NCBI RefSeq assembly: GCF_028473645.1
Contig: NZ_CP097269.1
Coordinates: forward strand, 4,606,001 to 4,670,000
Direction: 5' to 3'
From: Acidovorax sp. GBBC 1281
GTDB lineage: Bacteria; Pseudomonadota; Gammaproteobacteria; Burkholderiales; Burkholderiaceae_C
Length of the DNA stretch: 64,000 nucleotides
The translations under genes were made by a program, and so were the position numbers. The stretch's first letter is position 1; every line of letters begins with the position of its first letter. This document shows, piece after piece, positions 34,516 through 44,166 of this stretch. The notes under the pieces are model-generated. The model ran no database searches, was not told the origin of the DNA, and saw only the letters and a list, made by a program, of their open reading frames with translations.

Positions 34516-35472
34516 ATGAAAGCCACCGCCATGCCCCCCCTTTCGACGCCCTCCGGCCCCGCGCCCCTGCCCCCCGGAATGACCGTGCTGGAGCGCGGCT
34601 GGCTGTCGGCCAACAACATCGTGTTCATCTGCGCCGGGCACACGGCGGTGGTGGACACCGGCTACTGCACCCATGCCGCGCAGACCGTCGCGCTGCTGCA
34701 GGGCGCACTGCAGGGCCGCGCGCTGGACCACGTGCTCAACACCCACCTGCACAGCGACCACTGCGGCGGCAACGCCGCGCTGCAGGCGGCCTGGCCCGCC
34801 CTCGGCACCTTCATTCCCCCGGGCCACGCTGCCCATGTGCGCCAGTGGGACGCCAACGCCCTGAGCTACACGCCCACGGGCCAGGACTGCCCGCCGTTTC
34901 GCATGGACGGCGCGCTGCAGCCGGGCACTGAAGTGATGCTCGGCGACCGGGCTTGGCAGGTGCATGCGGCCCCCGGGCACGACCCGCATTCGATCGTGCT
35001 GTTCGAGCCGGTCGACGCCGTGCTGATCTCGGCCGATGCGCTGTGGGAGAACGGCTTCGGCGTGGTCTTTCCCGAACTGGAGGGCGACAGCGCCTTCGCC
35101 GACGTGGCGGCCACGTTCGACCTGATCGAGTCGCTGGCGCCGCGCACCCTCGTGCCCGGGCACGGGCGCGTCTTCACCGGCCTCGCCCCGGCGCTGGACA
35201 CCGCCCGGCGGCGGCTGGACGGCTTCGTGCAGGCGCCTGAAAAGCACGCGCGCTACGCCGCCAAGGTGCTCGTCAAATACAAACTGCTGGAGTGGCAGCA
35301 GGCCGAGGCGCAGCGGCTCTGGGCCTGGGCCGCCGCGACGCCCTACTTCGCGCTGCTGCACGCGCGCTACTTCGCCGACCAGCCGCTGCAGGCCTGGCTG
35401 GAGGGCACGGTGCAGGACCTCGTGCGCTCGGGCGCCGCCGCCCTCCAGGGCACGCAGATCCACAACCGGTAG
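34516..35472 (+). CDS. MBL-fold metallo-hydrolase
   Basis: A 318-residue metallo-beta-lactamase-fold protein. The metal site THLHSDHCGG (HxHxDH) is at about residues 79-88, a second ligand His is in AAPGHDPHSIVLF, an Asp is in LISADALWENG, and a further His is in LVPGHGRVF. The sequence resembles the quinoprotein-relay or SoxH-like branch of the fold, though it lacks a signal peptide. It begins 21 bp after rbsD, so readthrough from the ribose operon is possible. No ribose-related role is known to me; substrate unknown. Confidence 0.85.
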   Translation: MKATAMPPLSTPSGPAPLPPGMTVLERGWLSANNIVFICAGHTAVVDTGYCTHAAQTVALLQGALQGRALDHVLNTHLHSDHCGGNAALQAAWPALGTFIPPGHAAHVRQWDANALSYTPTGQDCPPFRMDGALQPGTEVMLGDRAWQVHAAPGHDPHSIVLFEPVDAVLISADALWENGFGVVFPELEGDSAFADVAATFDLIESLAPRTLVPGHGRVFTGLAPALDTARRRLDGFVQAPEKHARYAAKVLVKYKLLEWQQAEAQRLWAWAAATPYFALLHARYFADQPLQAWLEGTVQDLVRSGAAALQGTQIHNR

Positions 35473-35482
35473 GGCAGAAGGC

Positions 35483-35530
35483 GCGGCCCCCGACCTTGCT
35501 GGCGCGACACGCCCGTGCCGGGGCCGCTTT
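35483..35530 (+). terminator. Possible terminator after the MBL-fold gene
   Basis: An 8-bp inverted repeat, gcggcccc and ggggccgc, with a 29-base loop that can fold further, followed by ttt. It is a weak candidate, but it lies where a terminator for the ribose/MBL unit would be expected. Confidence 0.3.
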
Positions 35531-35633
35531 CACCTCCCACCCCTCGCCCGGCGCACCTCCCGTGCGCAATTTGTGGCGGAAATCTTACAAATTGTCAGAT
35601 TCCACGCCGCACTCCTGTCAGACAATACCTTAA

Positions 35634-35658
35634 CGAGAGTGATTCGTATCAATAATCG
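35634..35658 (+). promoter_or_regulatory. Possible Fur-type operator before the TonB-dependent receptor
   Basis: An AT-rich stretch with a TGATtcgtATCA near-palindrome (about 35640-35651) in a region 27-50 bp before the receptor ATG. It matches a 19-bp Fur consensus only partially (about 10 of 19), so this is tentative. A TonB receptor plus PiuC operon is usually iron-repressed. Confidence 0.35.
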
Positions 35659-35684
35659 CGGCTGTTTTTGGTTCTGACAACAAA

Positions 35685-38006
35685 ATGAAACACTCCAACC
35701 CCGTCAAGAAACCCCGCAGCCTCCGCCTGGCCGAGGGCGTTGCCGCCAGCCTCTCCACCGCCGTGCTGCTGCCCTGGGCCGCCATGGCCCAGACCGCACC
35801 GCCGCAGGACGCCACCGTCCTGCCGACCGTGACGGTGCAGGACCAGGCCATCGATCCCAACCCCAACGCTGAAGTGGGCGCGCCCTACAAGGCCAAGACC
35901 TCGGCTGACGTGCGCCACACGCGGCCCCTGGCGGAAACGCCCCAGACCATCTCGGTGGTGACCAAGGCCGCGATCGACGACTCCGGCTTCACCGACCTCA
36001 AGCAGATCCTCGCGGCCCAGCCCGGCATCACCCTGGGCACGGGCGAGAACGGCAACGCCTTCGGCGACCGCTACATCATCCGCGGCCAGGAAGCCCGCAG
36101 CGACGTGTTCGTGGACGGCCTGCGCGACCCCGGCATGACGACCCGCGAGAGCTTCGCCATCGAGCAGCTCGAAATCACCAAGGGCCCGAACTCGACCTTT
36201 GCCGGCCGCGGCTCGGCCGGTGGCGCGATCAACGCCATCACCAAGCAGGCCACGCTGGACTACGACTTCTCGCGCATCTCCGTGGGCGCGGGCAGCGACG
36301 GCTACCGCCGCGCCACGCTGGATGCCAACAAGGGCTTCTCGGATCAGTTCGCGCTGCGCGCCAACGCGCTGTACAGCACCGAAGGCGTGCCGGACCGCGA
36401 CCCGTCCAAGCGCCGCCGCGAGGGCCTGGCGCTGTCGGGCCTGTGGGAAGCCAATGCCAACCTGTCGGTCACGCTGGACTACTACGGCCTGCGCGCCAGG
36501 GACAAGTACCCCGACCTGGGCAGCTACCTGCTCGGCACGGTGCCCAACCGCGTGCCCGCCACCGGCGTGCCCGTGTACGCGCAGAGCCAGGACTTCCTGA
36601 ACTCCGACGTGGACGCCCTGACGGCACGCGTCAAGTGGCGCATCGCGCCCGACAAGACCCTCACCAGCCTGACGCGCTACGGCACGTCCGACAACGGCTA
36701 CGTGGTCACCGGCGCCTCGGGCGGAACGCGCTACAGCAACGGCACGCCGTTCACCAGCGCCTCGCTGAGCACGCACAACGGCTGGCAGGAAGTGAAGTAC
36801 TTCGCGCACCAGACCAACCTGCGCTGGGACACCGAGATCGCCGGCAAGAAGAACGAACTCATCTTCGGCCTCGAATACACGGACCACCAGGTGACGCGCG
36901 GCAACTACGCCGTCACCAACACCGGCGCATTCAACTGCCGCACGCAGGCGGGCACCGGCGCCAACACGGCCTATTGCCTCTCGGGCCCCACGGGCGCCGT
37001 CACGCCGGGCCTGAACTCCATCATGGGCCGGCAGATCGCCCAGACACCCTGGGCCAACGACTGGCAGGTCAAGAGCTTCGCGCTCAGCGCCATGGACACG
37101 GTGGACCTGACCGACAAGTGGACGGTGTTCGGCGGCGTGCGTGCCGACTACACCGACTTCAGCCTCGTCACGCGCAACGCCACCACGGCCGCGCAAACGG
37201 GCAACTACACCTATACCGATACCCTGCTGAACGGCCACCTGGGCGTGTCGTACAAGATCAACCCCATGGGCATCGTGTACGCCAGCTACGGCTCGGCCCA
37301 GGACATCAACGGCGGCGAATCCGACACCGGCACCAGCAGCGGCTACGGCGGCCTGGTGGTCTACAACGGCAGCGCCGCCGGCGCCAAGCCCGAGACCTCG
37401 CGCAATCTGGAAATCGGCACCAAGTGGAACCTGCTGGACAACAAGCTGCTGTTCACGGCCGCGGCGTTCCAGACCACCAAGTCCGACGTGATGGAAGGCG
37501 CTAACTACGACTCGCTGGGCACCTTCAACACCGGCAAGAACCGCGTGCGCGGCGTCGAATTCGGCCTGGTGGGCAACGTGACCTCCCAGTTCACGGTGCA
37601 GGCCGGCGTGGCGTTCATGAAGTCCAAGGTGCTCAAGTCGGCCACGGCGGCCAACGTGGGCCTGCCGCTGTCGAACTTCGCCGACCGCTCGTTCTCGGTG
37701 CAGGGCAAGTACCAGTTGACGCCCGCGCTGTCCGTGGGCGCCACGGCACGGCACGAAAGCGACCGCTGCGGCGGCCAGCCCGACACCGGCGCGAGCTACA
37801 CCAACGGCACCTGCGCGCAGCCCGTGCCCTCGTTCACCGTGTACGACCTGTTCGCCTCGTACCGCCTGAACAAGCACGCCGACATCCGCATCAACGTGCT
37901 CAACGCCGGCGACAAGGACTACTACACGGCGGTGTACCGCTCGGGTTCGTTCCTGTACAAGGGCGACGGGCGTGCGGTGCGCGTCACGCTCGACTACGAG
38001 TTCTGA
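35685..38006 (+). CDS. TonB-dependent siderophore receptor
   Basis: A 773-residue outer-membrane receptor. A long signal peptide (residues 1 to about 36, ending PWAAMAQ) is followed by a TonB-box-like VLPTVTVQ. The plug domain comes next (about 60-180, with [39 protein letters not shown] and [21 protein letters not shown]). A 22-strand barrel follows, ending in [12 protein letters not shown] with the terminal Phe. The architecture is that of the catecholate/FiuA-like siderophore group. Its operon partners, an alpha-hydroxy-acid oxidase and a PiuC-type dioxygenase, are typical of iron-starvation loci. The ligand is not determinable here. Confidence 0.95.
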   Translation: MKHSNPVKKPRSLRLAEGVAASLSTAVLLPWAAMAQTAPPQDATVLPTVTVQDQAIDPNPNAEVGAPYKAKTSADVRHTRPLAETPQTISVVTKAAIDDSGFTDLKQILAAQPGITLGTGENGNAFGDRYIIRGQEARSDVFVDGLRDPGMTTRESFAIEQLEITKGPNSTFAGRGSAGGAINAITKQATLDYDFSRISVGAGSDGYRRATLDANKGFSDQFALRANALYSTEGVPDRDPSKRRREGLALSGLWEANANLSVTLDYYGLRARDKYPDLGSYLLGTVPNRVPATGVPVYAQSQDFLNSDVDALTARVKWRIAPDKTLTSLTRYGTSDNGYVVTGASGGTRYSNGTPFTSASLSTHNGWQEVKYFAHQTNLRWDTEIAGKKNELIFGLEYTDHQVTRGNYAVTNTGAFNCRTQAGTGANTAYCLSGPTGAVTPGLNSIMGRQIAQTPWANDWQVKSFALSAMDTVDLTDKWTVFGGVRADYTDFSLVTRNATTAAQTGNYTYTDTLLNGHLGVSYKINPMGIVYASYGSAQDINGGESDTGTSSGYGGLVVYNGSAAGAKPETSRNLEIGTKWNLLDNKLLFTAAAFQTTKSDVMEGANYDSLGTFNTGKNRVRGVEFGLVGNVTSQFTVQAGVAFMKSKVLKSATAANVGLPLSNFADRSFSVQGKYQLTPALSVGATARHESDRCGGQPDTGASYTNGTCAQPVPSFTVYDLFASYRLNKHADIRINVLNAGDKDYYTAVYRSGSFLYKGDGRAVRVTLDYEF

Positions 38007-38041
38007 TCGGCGCGCTGGCAACGGCGCCCCGGGTCTGATCC

Positions 38042-38064
38042 AATGCCGGGCTCTGCCCGGCATT
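38042..38064 (+). terminator. Perfect hairpin between the receptor and the oxidase genes
   Basis: A perfect 10-bp stem (aatgccgggc / gcccggcatt) with loop tct, 35 bp after the receptor stop. It ends 14 bp before the next ATG and has no T-run. It may attenuate or process the message between the abundant receptor and the downstream enzymes. Confidence 0.5.
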
Positions 38065-38077
38065 GCCGCTTTCAACG

Positions 38078-39238
38078 ATGACCCCAGCCCTTCCCTTCAC
38101 CGCACCGCCTCCGCCGCCGGACCGCATTCCGCCCGGCGTGCACGGCGCGCTCGACTACGCCCTGCTCGCGCCCAAGCACATGGATGCCGCGCACCATGCC
38201 TACGTGGCGGGTGGCAGCGGCCTGGGCGTGTCGGCACAGGCCAACCGGCGCGCCTTCGACGGCTGGGCCGTGCTGCCCCGGCTGCTGCGCGACGTGCGCC
38301 ACGGCCATGTGCGGGCGGTGGTGGGCGGCGAGGCCTGGGAGCACCCGCTGGCCCTGGCGCCGGTGGCATTCCAGGCCCTGGCGCACCCGCACGGCGAGAT
38401 CGCCACCGCGCGCGCGGCCGAGGCCACCGGCACCTGCCTGGTCGCCAGCACCCTGTCGTCCCGCACGCTCGAATCGATCGCGCAGGCCAGCGGCCCGGCG
38501 CGCTGGTTCCAGCTGTACTTCCAGCCGCGGCGGGAGGACACGCTGCAGCTGGTTCGCCGCGCCGAGGCGGCCGGCTACCGCGCGATCGTCGTCACACTGG
38601 ACGCGGCCCTGCAGACTGCCGGCCGCCAGGCACTGGCGGCGGGCTTTCGCATGCCGCCGACCTGCGTGGCCGAGAACTTGCGCGACCAGCCCCCGATGGA
38701 GCCGCCCGCCCCGCAGCCGGGCCAGGGCCGGGTCTTCCATGCCATGCACTTCGCGCCCACCTGGGCCGACCTGGACTGGCTGATGGCGCAGACGCACCTG
38801 CCCGTCTGGGTCAAGGGCGTGCTGCACCCCGACGACGCCACCGCCTTGCAGGCCCGGGGCGTAGCGGGCATCGTCGTCTCCAACCACGGTGGGCGCGGGC
38901 TGGACGGCGCCCCCGCCAGCCTGCAGATGCTGCCCGCCGTGCGGGCGGCGGTGGGCCCCGGCTGGCCCGTGCTGTTCGATGGCGGCATCCGGAGCGGCAC
39001 CGACGTGTTCAAGGCCCTGGCGCTCGGCGCCGATGCCGTGCTGATCGGCCGGCTGCAGGTCTATGCGCTGGCCGTGGCCGGCGCGCTGGGCGTGGCCCAC
39101 CTGCTGCGCCTGCTGGTCGAAGAACTGCAGGCCTGCATGGCGCTGGCCGGCTGCGCCACGCTGGCCGACATCGGCCCGGGCGCGCTCGTGGCCCAGCCGC
39201 CGGCCTTTCCCTCCCTGTCCGAAGAAACGCCATGCTGA
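38078..39238 (+). CDS. FMN-dependent alpha-hydroxy-acid oxidase/dehydrogenase
   Basis: A 386-residue member of the lactate/glycolate/mandelate oxidase family; oxidises 2-hydroxy acids using FMN. The catalytic His lies in the signature [20 protein letters not shown], with substrate Arg in the same motif. The phosphate-binding [26 protein letters not shown] completes the barrel in two segments. The conserved active-site Lys is in VWVKGVLHP. No membrane span is apparent. Start ATG 38078 is preferred over TTG 38063, which falls in the hairpin. It overlaps piuC by 7 bp. Confidence 0.88.
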   Translation: MTPALPFTAPPPPPDRIPPGVHGALDYALLAPKHMDAAHHAYVAGGSGLGVSAQANRRAFDGWAVLPRLLRDVRHGHVRAVVGGEAWEHPLALAPVAFQALAHPHGEIATARAAEATGTCLVASTLSSRTLESIAQASGPARWFQLYFQPRREDTLQLVRRAEAAGYRAIVVTLDAALQTAGRQALAAGFRMPPTCVAENLRDQPPMEPPAPQPGQGRVFHAMHFAPTWADLDWLMAQTHLPVWVKGVLHPDDATALQARGVAGIVVSNHGGRGLDGAPASLQMLPAVRAAVGPGWPVLFDGGIRSGTDVFKALALGADAVLIGRLQVYALAVAGALGVAHLLRLLVEELQACMALAGCATLADIGPGALVAQPPAFPSLSEETPC

Positions 39239-39915
39239 TCACCCTCGAACACGTTCTGGACCCGGACGAAGTCCGCCACTTCCGCCAGCGCCTGGATGGC
39301 GCCGACTGGCGCAGCGGCAGCGCCACCGCCGGCACGCTGGCGCGGTCGGTCAAGCGCAACGAACAGCTCGACGACGCCAGCGAGGTGGCGGTGGAACTGG
39401 GCCAGCACCTGCTGCGGGTGCTGGGCCGCCACCCAACCTTCATCGCGGCCGCCCTGCCGCGCAGGATCCACCCGCCGAAGTTCAACCGCTACGCCGACGG
39501 CGGCACCTATGGCGCGCACGTGGACAGCGCCGTCATGCAGTGGCCCGGCACGCAGCAGTCGATGCGCACCGACGTGTCGGCCACGCTGTTCCTCGCAGAC
39601 CCGCACGAATACGACGGCGGGGAGCTGGAGATCGAAGGCCCGTTCGGCGTGCAGGGCGTCAAGCTCGAAGCCGGCGACCTGGTGCTCTACCCTTCCAGCA
39701 GCCTGCACCGCGTGACGCCGGTCACGCGCGGCGCGCGCATCGCCTCGTTCTTCTGGATCGAAAGCCTGGTGCAGGACGAGGGCGACCGCACGCTGCTCTT
39801 CGACCTGGATCAGACCATCCAGCGCCTGACCCCCTCGCTGGACGCCGCCGACCCGCGGCTGCTGCAGCTCACGGGCGTGTACCACAATCTCCTGCGCCGC
39901 TGGGCGCAGACCTGA
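39232..39915 (+). CDS. piuC: PiuC-type Fe(II)/2-oxoglutarate-dependent dioxygenase (PKHD hydroxylase)
   Basis: 227 residues, the standard size of PiuC/YbiX proteins. The double-stranded beta-helix iron site is HxD...H: His and Asp in [10 protein letters not shown], distal His in [10 protein letters not shown], and the 2-oxoglutarate Arg in [14 protein letters not shown]. These genes sit next to TonB-dependent receptors across proteobacteria and are iron-repressed. The protein substrate is not established. It is coupled by overlap to the oxidase upstream; the PepSY-like gene follows after 60 bp. Confidence 0.95.
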   Translation: MLITLEHVLDPDEVRHFRQRLDGADWRSGSATAGTLARSVKRNEQLDDASEVAVELGQHLLRVLGRHPTFIAAALPRRIHPPKFNRYADGGTYGAHVDSAVMQWPGTQQSMRTDVSATLFLADPHEYDGGELEIEGPFGVQGVKLEAGDLVLYPSSSLHRVTPVTRGARIASFFWIESLVQDEGDRTLLFDLDQTIQRLTPSLDAADPRLLQLTGVYHNLLRRWAQT

Positions 39916-39975
39916 CACGCTGCGCCGGCCGAAACCGTTCCGTCCTCCCATTCCCTTTCTTTGCAGGAGCCCCCC

Positions 39976-40254
39976 ATGAATTCCACCCCTTTTCGCCGTG
40001 CCGCCATCGCACTGGCCCTGACCGTGGCCGCCGGCGGCGCCTGGGCGCACGGCGACGTGCAGTGCCCCGCCCATCCCGCTTCGGAATGGCGCCCCCACAC
40101 CGAGCTGCAGGAAAAGCTGGTCAAGGAAGGCTGGACCGTGCGCCGCATGGAAAAGACCCCCACCTGCTACGAGGTGTACGGCAAGGACCCGCAGGGCAAG
40201 CGCGTGGAAGCGTTCTTCGACCCCAAGACGCTGGAACGCGTTGAAGAAAAGTAA
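39976..40254 (+). CDS. Small secreted PepSY-like protein
   Basis: A 92-residue protein with a signal peptide cleaved near AWA-H (residue 24/25). The short mature part HGDVQCPAHP...LQEKLVKEGWTVRRMEKT...YEVYGKDPQGKRVEAFFDPKTLE resembles one PepSY repeat: a beta-alpha-beta unit with the KVEVYFDP-like end. It has two Cys. A GCAGGAG ribosome site precedes the ATG. It overlaps the cytochrome gene by 14 bp; such PepSY-cytochrome b561 pairs are common and suggest a periplasmic redox or metal-linked role. Confidence 0.85.
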   Translation: MNSTPFRRAAIALALTVAAGGAWAHGDVQCPAHPASEWRPHTELQEKLVKEGWTVRRMEKTPTCYEVYGKDPQGKRVEAFFDPKTLERVEEK

Positions 40255-40798
40255 TCCGCCCCACCCGCCCGTTCCCGTGTGGGACGCGGCGGTGCGGCTC
40301 CTGCACTGGTCGCTGGTGGCCTCGGTCGCCGCGGCCTGGATCACCCGCCACCGGCTGGGGCCCCTGCACGAGAACCTGGGCTACGCCGCCCTGGCCATCG
40401 CCTGCGCGCGCGTGGCCTGGGGCTTCGCGGGCCGGCACCACGCGCGCTTCGCGCAGTTCGTGCGCGGGCCGGCCGCCACCTGGGCCTACGCGCGGGCCGT
40501 GGGCGCGGGGCGCGCGCCGCGCCACCTGGGCCACAACCCGCTGGGCGGCTGGATGGTGGTGGCGCTGCTGGGCTGCATCGGTCTGCTGGGGTTCACCGGC
40601 TGGCTCTACACCACCGACTTGTTCTGGGGCTACGGCTGGCTCGCCAACCTGCACGAGGGCCTGGGCTGGACCCTGCTGGGCCTGGTCGCCCTGCACGTGG
40701 GCGGCGTGCTGTTCACCGGGTACAAGCACCGCGAGAACCTCGTGCGGGCCATGGTCACCGGGCGCAAGGCTCCGCCCACGGGCGACGACGTGCCCTGA
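40241..40798 (+). CDS. Cytochrome b561-family protein
   Basis: A 185-residue integral membrane di-haem b-type cytochrome of the Ni/Fe-hydrogenase cytochrome b / b561 group. Four membrane spans start at about residues 20, 45, 103 and 145. Candidate haem-ligand His residues are in RLLHWSLVAS, GRHHARFAQF, LANLHEGLGW and VALHVGGVLFTG. It starts at TTG 40241 inside the 3' end of the PepSY-like gene, a translational-coupling arrangement. It probably passes electrons between the quinone pool and a periplasmic or iron-related partner. Confidence 0.88.
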   Translation: MKKSNPPHPPVPVWDAAVRLLHWSLVASVAAAWITRHRLGPLHENLGYAALAIACARVAWGFAGRHHARFAQFVRGPAATWAYARAVGAGRAPRHLGHNPLGGWMVVALLGCIGLLGFTGWLYTTDLFWGYGWLANLHEGLGWTLLGLVALHVGGVLFTGYKHRENLVRAMVTGRKAPPTGDDVP

Positions 40799-40832
40799 GC
40801 GCCGGCAGGCCGGTGGACCGGCCGGCGGGGCT

Positions 40833-41390
40833 TCAGAAGCGGTGTTGCTGCGCGCACCCCATCACGTGGTTGCGGTCGTTGGAAATGCACTGGTAGAAGT
40901 CGCGCTTGACGCCCGTGGCCGACTCGCAGTCGCCGACCGTGATGTGGCTGCGCGTGGCGCGGATCTTGCCCGCCGTGGCTTCGTATTGCTCGCGCGACAG
41001 GTAGCCGTCGCGTGCGTTCTTGTCGCCAGTCTCCAGCATGGTGTCCAGGCCCGAGGTCGCGTTGCTCACCGCCCTGCCGCAGGACAGCGGCACCTTGCCC
41101 GGCTGCGTCTTGGTCAAGCCCTGCGCCAGGCCGTTCACCTGGTCCTGCACGTCCCGGGGCAGCTTGCGCGGCGCCGCGCCGGAACCAGTCCCGCCGCTGC
41201 TGCCGAACGGCACCGTGTTGTGCAACTGCGGCTGCTCGGCCGTGGACAGGTCCGGCGGCTGCTGGCCATACTGCGTGCGGCCCTGCGCATCCACCCATTT
41301 GTAGACCGGCTGCGCCGAAACGGCCGTGCACAGCAACCCGGCTGCCACGGCGATGGCCGCAGCGCCCCCGATTCTCTTCTTCTTGGACAT
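40833..41390 (-). CDS. DUF4124-containing exported protein
   Basis: 185 residues from the ATG at 41390. A signal peptide (residues 1-27, ending AVSAQ) is followed by the DUF4124 strand VYKWVDAQGRTQYGQQPP, then a Ser/Gly/Thr linker. A C-terminal Cys-bearing segment has Cys in SCGRAV, DCESATG, QCISND and GCAQQ. Four Cys imply two disulfides in the periplasm. Function is unknown; DUF4124 proteins are common in betaproteobacteria. It is 85 bp downstream of slt on the same strand. Confidence 0.85.
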   Translation of the reverse strand: MSKKKRIGGAAAIAVAAGLLCTAVSAQPVYKWVDAQGRTQYGQQPPDLSTAEQPQLHNTVPFGSSGGTGSGAAPRKLPRDVQDQVNGLAQGLTKTQPGKVPLSCGRAVSNATSGLDTMLETGDKNARDGYLSREQYEATAGKIRATRSHITVGDCESATGVKRDFYQCISNDRNHVMGCAQQHRF

Positions 41391-41475
41391 GGTTTTTTGT
41401 TTATCAAACGGCCGCCCTCCGCGGCCGGGTGAAACCGCGGTGCCGGGCGCCCTCGCACCCGGCACCGCGCAGGAA

Positions 41476-43458
41476 TCAGGGCAGGTCCTTGTTCGGCTCC
41501 GGCACCGCGGCATCGCGCGGCCCCACGCTGCCCAGCCGCCCCTTGAGCGACTGCGGCTGACCGCTCAGGATCGCCGCGTACAGCGTCGTGTTGGCCAGCA
41601 CCTTCTTCACGTAGTCGCGCGTTTCGCTGAAAGGCACGTTCTCCGCCCAGATGGCCGCCTCCAGCAGCGGGCCGTTGCGCCAGTTGCGCGGGCGGCCCGG
41701 GCCGGCGTTGTAGGCCGCCGCGGCCAGGGGCATGGAGCCATCGAAATCGTCCAGCGCCAGCTTGAGGTAGGCGGTGCCGATGGTGATGTTGGTCTCGCGG
41801 TCGTTGATCTGGTCGGGCGTGAAATTCGCCATGCCGATCTTGCGGGCCGTCCAGCGGGCCGTGGCCGGCATCACCTGCATGAGGCCGGAGGCCCCCACGC
41901 CCGAGCGCGCGTCCATGACGAAGCGGCTTTCCTGGCGGATGAGCCCGTACACGTAGGCCGGGTCGAGTCCGATGGCCTGCGACCGCGCCACCACCGTGCT
42001 GCGAAACGGCATGGGAAAGCGCTGCGACGCGTCGAACGCCGCCTTGGTGCGCTCGCTGGTGTTGATGCAGCGGTCCCACACCTCGCGCTGGCATGCGAAT
42101 TCGGCGGCGGCCAGCAGCTCGCGGTCGGCCATGCCGCCCGGGCTGTGCAGGTTGGTGGCGTAGTTCCATTCGCGCACGCCTTCGCCGCGAAGCCCCAGCA
42201 AGATGGCGTACAACCCGCGGTTGAGCGACGGGTTGGCGCGCACGGCGGCCTTTTCCTCGGGCGTCGGCGGCAGGGGCGCGGCCGGCAGCACCACGCGCTG
42301 GCCCAGCTCTTCCAGGGCCAGCATTTCATAGAACCCGTTGGTGCCCGCGATGCGTTCGAGCAACTCGCGGGCGCGGGCCTTGTCTTCGTCGCCCGGGCGG
42401 TTGGACAGCCAGGCGCGGGCACGCCAGTAGGTCCACGTGCTGTCCTGGCGGGCGGTGGGCGACATGGCGTCGATGGCGCGCGCCACCTGCTTCCACTGGC
42501 CGGCCCGCAGGGCGGCGCGCACCTTCCAGCCCAGGGTGTCGTCGGACAGGTCGGCGTCCTTGGACACGTTGCCGAAGTAGCCCATGGCGTCCGGCGACAG
42601 CGCGATCGCCGTCTGCTTGCCGATCACGCCCCAGACCCAGTTGCGCTCCTCGGACGACAGCTGCACGCCCCACTTGGCATCCAGCAGCCGCGCCGCGGCG
42701 CCGGGGTCGGCCATGGCCATCTTGATGAGCCCGAGCACGACCAGTTCCTGGCGCACGCGCCCGGCGGCCGTGGCGCGGCCGGCCAGGAACTTCACGGGCG
42801 AATCGAACACCTCGCGCAGCTGCGGCAGCGCCTCGGGCGCCACGATCTCGACCGCGTTGCGCGTGGCGCGGGCGCGGTTGGCCTCGGCCGACAGGCGCGC
42901 CTTGCGCCAGATGTCCATGGCCGTGACCTTCTTGTCGGCATAGAACTCGGCCACCGCGTGCGTGCAGCCGTCGTCGGCCTCGCGCTGGCCGTACCAGTTG
43001 CGCAGCACCTCGTCGATGGCGCCGGCCGGCGCCGTGCCCTTGATCTGCTCGATCAGCAGCGCGTAGCAGCGCACCTCGCGGTCGTCTCCCATGCGGAACT
43101 GCGGGTGCAGCTCGGAAAACTGCACCCAGTCGCGGCGCTGGCCCACCAGCAGCAGCCAGTCGTTGCGCAGGCGGTCTTCCTGGTAGGTGCCGGCGTAGCG
43201 CTGCAGGAAGGCGCCCACCTCCTGCGGCAGGGCCTCGCCGAGGCGGGCCCGCAACTCCCAATAGGCGGCCCAGGGCTCGAGCACGTGGCCACGGGCACTC
43301 GGCAGCAACTGGGTGAGCCGTTGCCGGTCGCCCTTGCGGAAGGCCTGCTGCATCTCCAGCAGGGTATCGTCACCCCGGTTTTGCGCGACCGCAAGGGTCG
43401 CGCCACCGGCGAGCAAGGCGCCCGCGACGAGCGGTGTCAGAATCTTGAGCAATTGCAT
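41476..43458 (-). CDS. slt: Soluble lytic murein transglycosylase
   Basis: A 660-residue periplasmic enzyme that cleaves peptidoglycan glycan strands to 1,6-anhydromuropeptides. The signal peptide spans residues 1-26 (ending LAVAQ). A long superhelical U/L domain precedes the C-terminal lysozyme-like SLT domain. There the catalytic Glu is in GLIRQESRF, followed by GASGLMQVMPATARW, TNITIGTAYLK and AAAYNAGPGRPRNW. It is divergent from the cyclo-ligase gene, with only 15 bp between start codons, so each promoter must lie within the other gene. Confidence 0.95.
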   Translation of the reverse strand: MQLLKILTPLVAGALLAGGATLAVAQNRGDDTLLEMQQAFRKGDRQRLTQLLPSARGHVLEPWAAYWELRARLGEALPQEVGAFLQRYAGTYQEDRLRNDWLLLVGQRRDWVQFSELHPQFRMGDDREVRCYALLIEQIKGTAPAGAIDEVLRNWYGQREADDGCTHAVAEFYADKKVTAMDIWRKARLSAEANRARATRNAVEIVAPEALPQLREVFDSPVKFLAGRATAAGRVRQELVVLGLIKMAMADPGAAARLLDAKWGVQLSSEERNWVWGVIGKQTAIALSPDAMGYFGNVSKDADLSDDTLGWKVRAALRAGQWKQVARAIDAMSPTARQDSTWTYWRARAWLSNRPGDEDKARARELLERIAGTNGFYEMLALEELGQRVVLPAAPLPPTPEEKAAVRANPSLNRGLYAILLGLRGEGVREWNYATNLHSPGGMADRELLAAAEFACQREVWDRCINTSERTKAAFDASQRFPMPFRSTVVARSQAIGLDPAYVYGLIRQESRFVMDARSGVGASGLMQVMPATARWTARKIGMANFTPDQINDRETNITIGTAYLKLALDDFDGSMPLAAAAYNAGPGRPRNWRNGPLLEAAIWAENVPFSETRDYVKKVLANTTLYAAILSGQPQSLKGRLGSVGPRDAAVPEPNKDLP

Positions 43459-43473
43459 TGGGGGAATTATGTG

Positions 43474-44046
43474 ATGGACAAAGCAGCCCTGCGCCGCGCA
43501 CTGGTAGAAGAACGCCTGAACCTCCCCGACCGCCTACAGCGGGCGGACCTGCTTCAGCGCGTCATGCGAATCTGGCTGGTGGACCGGCCCGACACCGTCA
43601 TCGGGGCCTACTGGCCCATCAAGGGCGAGTTCGACCCGCTCCCGGCGCTGCACCGCTGGAAGGAAGACGGCGAACTGCTCGACGAGCCCCAGCGGCGCCG
43701 CATCGGCCTGCCGGTGGTGGACAAGGTGCACAAGACCCTCACCTTCCATGCCTGGTACCCCGGCTGCCCGATGGAGGAGGACGCCTACGGCATCCCCAAG
43801 CCCAAGGACACGGAGGTGATCGTGCCCTCCCTGCTGTTCGTGCCCTGCGTGGGCTACGGCCCCGGCGGCTACCGGCTGGGCTACGGCGGCGGGTTCTACG
43901 ACCGCACGCTGGCCACGCTGCAGCCGGTGCCCACCACCGTGGGCCTGGGCTTCACGCACGGCTACATCGACGACTTCGAGCCCGAGGCCCACGATCTGCC
44001 GCTGAATGCCATCCTGAACGACAACGGCGTGGTCTGGCCGATCTGA
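43474..44046 (+). CDS. 5-formyltetrahydrofolate cyclo-ligase
   Basis: 190 residues; ATP-dependent conversion of 5-formyl-THF to 5,10-methenyl-THF, returning folate to the active pool. The N-terminal KAALRRALVEERLN and IGAYWPIKGEFDP, then VPCVGYGPGGYRLGYGGGFYDRTLA (the conserved substrate/ATP loop, here in two pieces), are diagnostic. In E. coli the homologue (YgfA) follows the 6S RNA gene; no such RNA is visible here. It starts 15 bp from the slt start on the opposite strand. Confidence 0.94.
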   Translation: MDKAALRRALVEERLNLPDRLQRADLLQRVMRIWLVDRPDTVIGAYWPIKGEFDPLPALHRWKEDGELLDEPQRRRIGLPVVDKVHKTLTFHAWYPGCPMEEDAYGIPKPKDTEVIVPSLLFVPCVGYGPGGYRLGYGGGFYDRTLATLQPVPTTVGLGFTHGYIDDFEPEAHDLPLNAILNDNGVVWPI

Positions 44047-44166
44047 CCGGCCAGGGTCGCCCGGCACTGCTGATGCGCGGCGCGCATCAGTCGCCGGGCG
44101 AAAAGGCATCGAAAGGCTGCTCGACGGCGTCGTAGGATGCACCTTCCGTTTTCCGAGGTGAATCCC

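Noticed and set aside
38063..38077. TTG start for the hydroxy-acid oxidase
   Set aside because: It lies in the arm of a perfect hairpin; the ATG at 38078 is free and gives a normal length.
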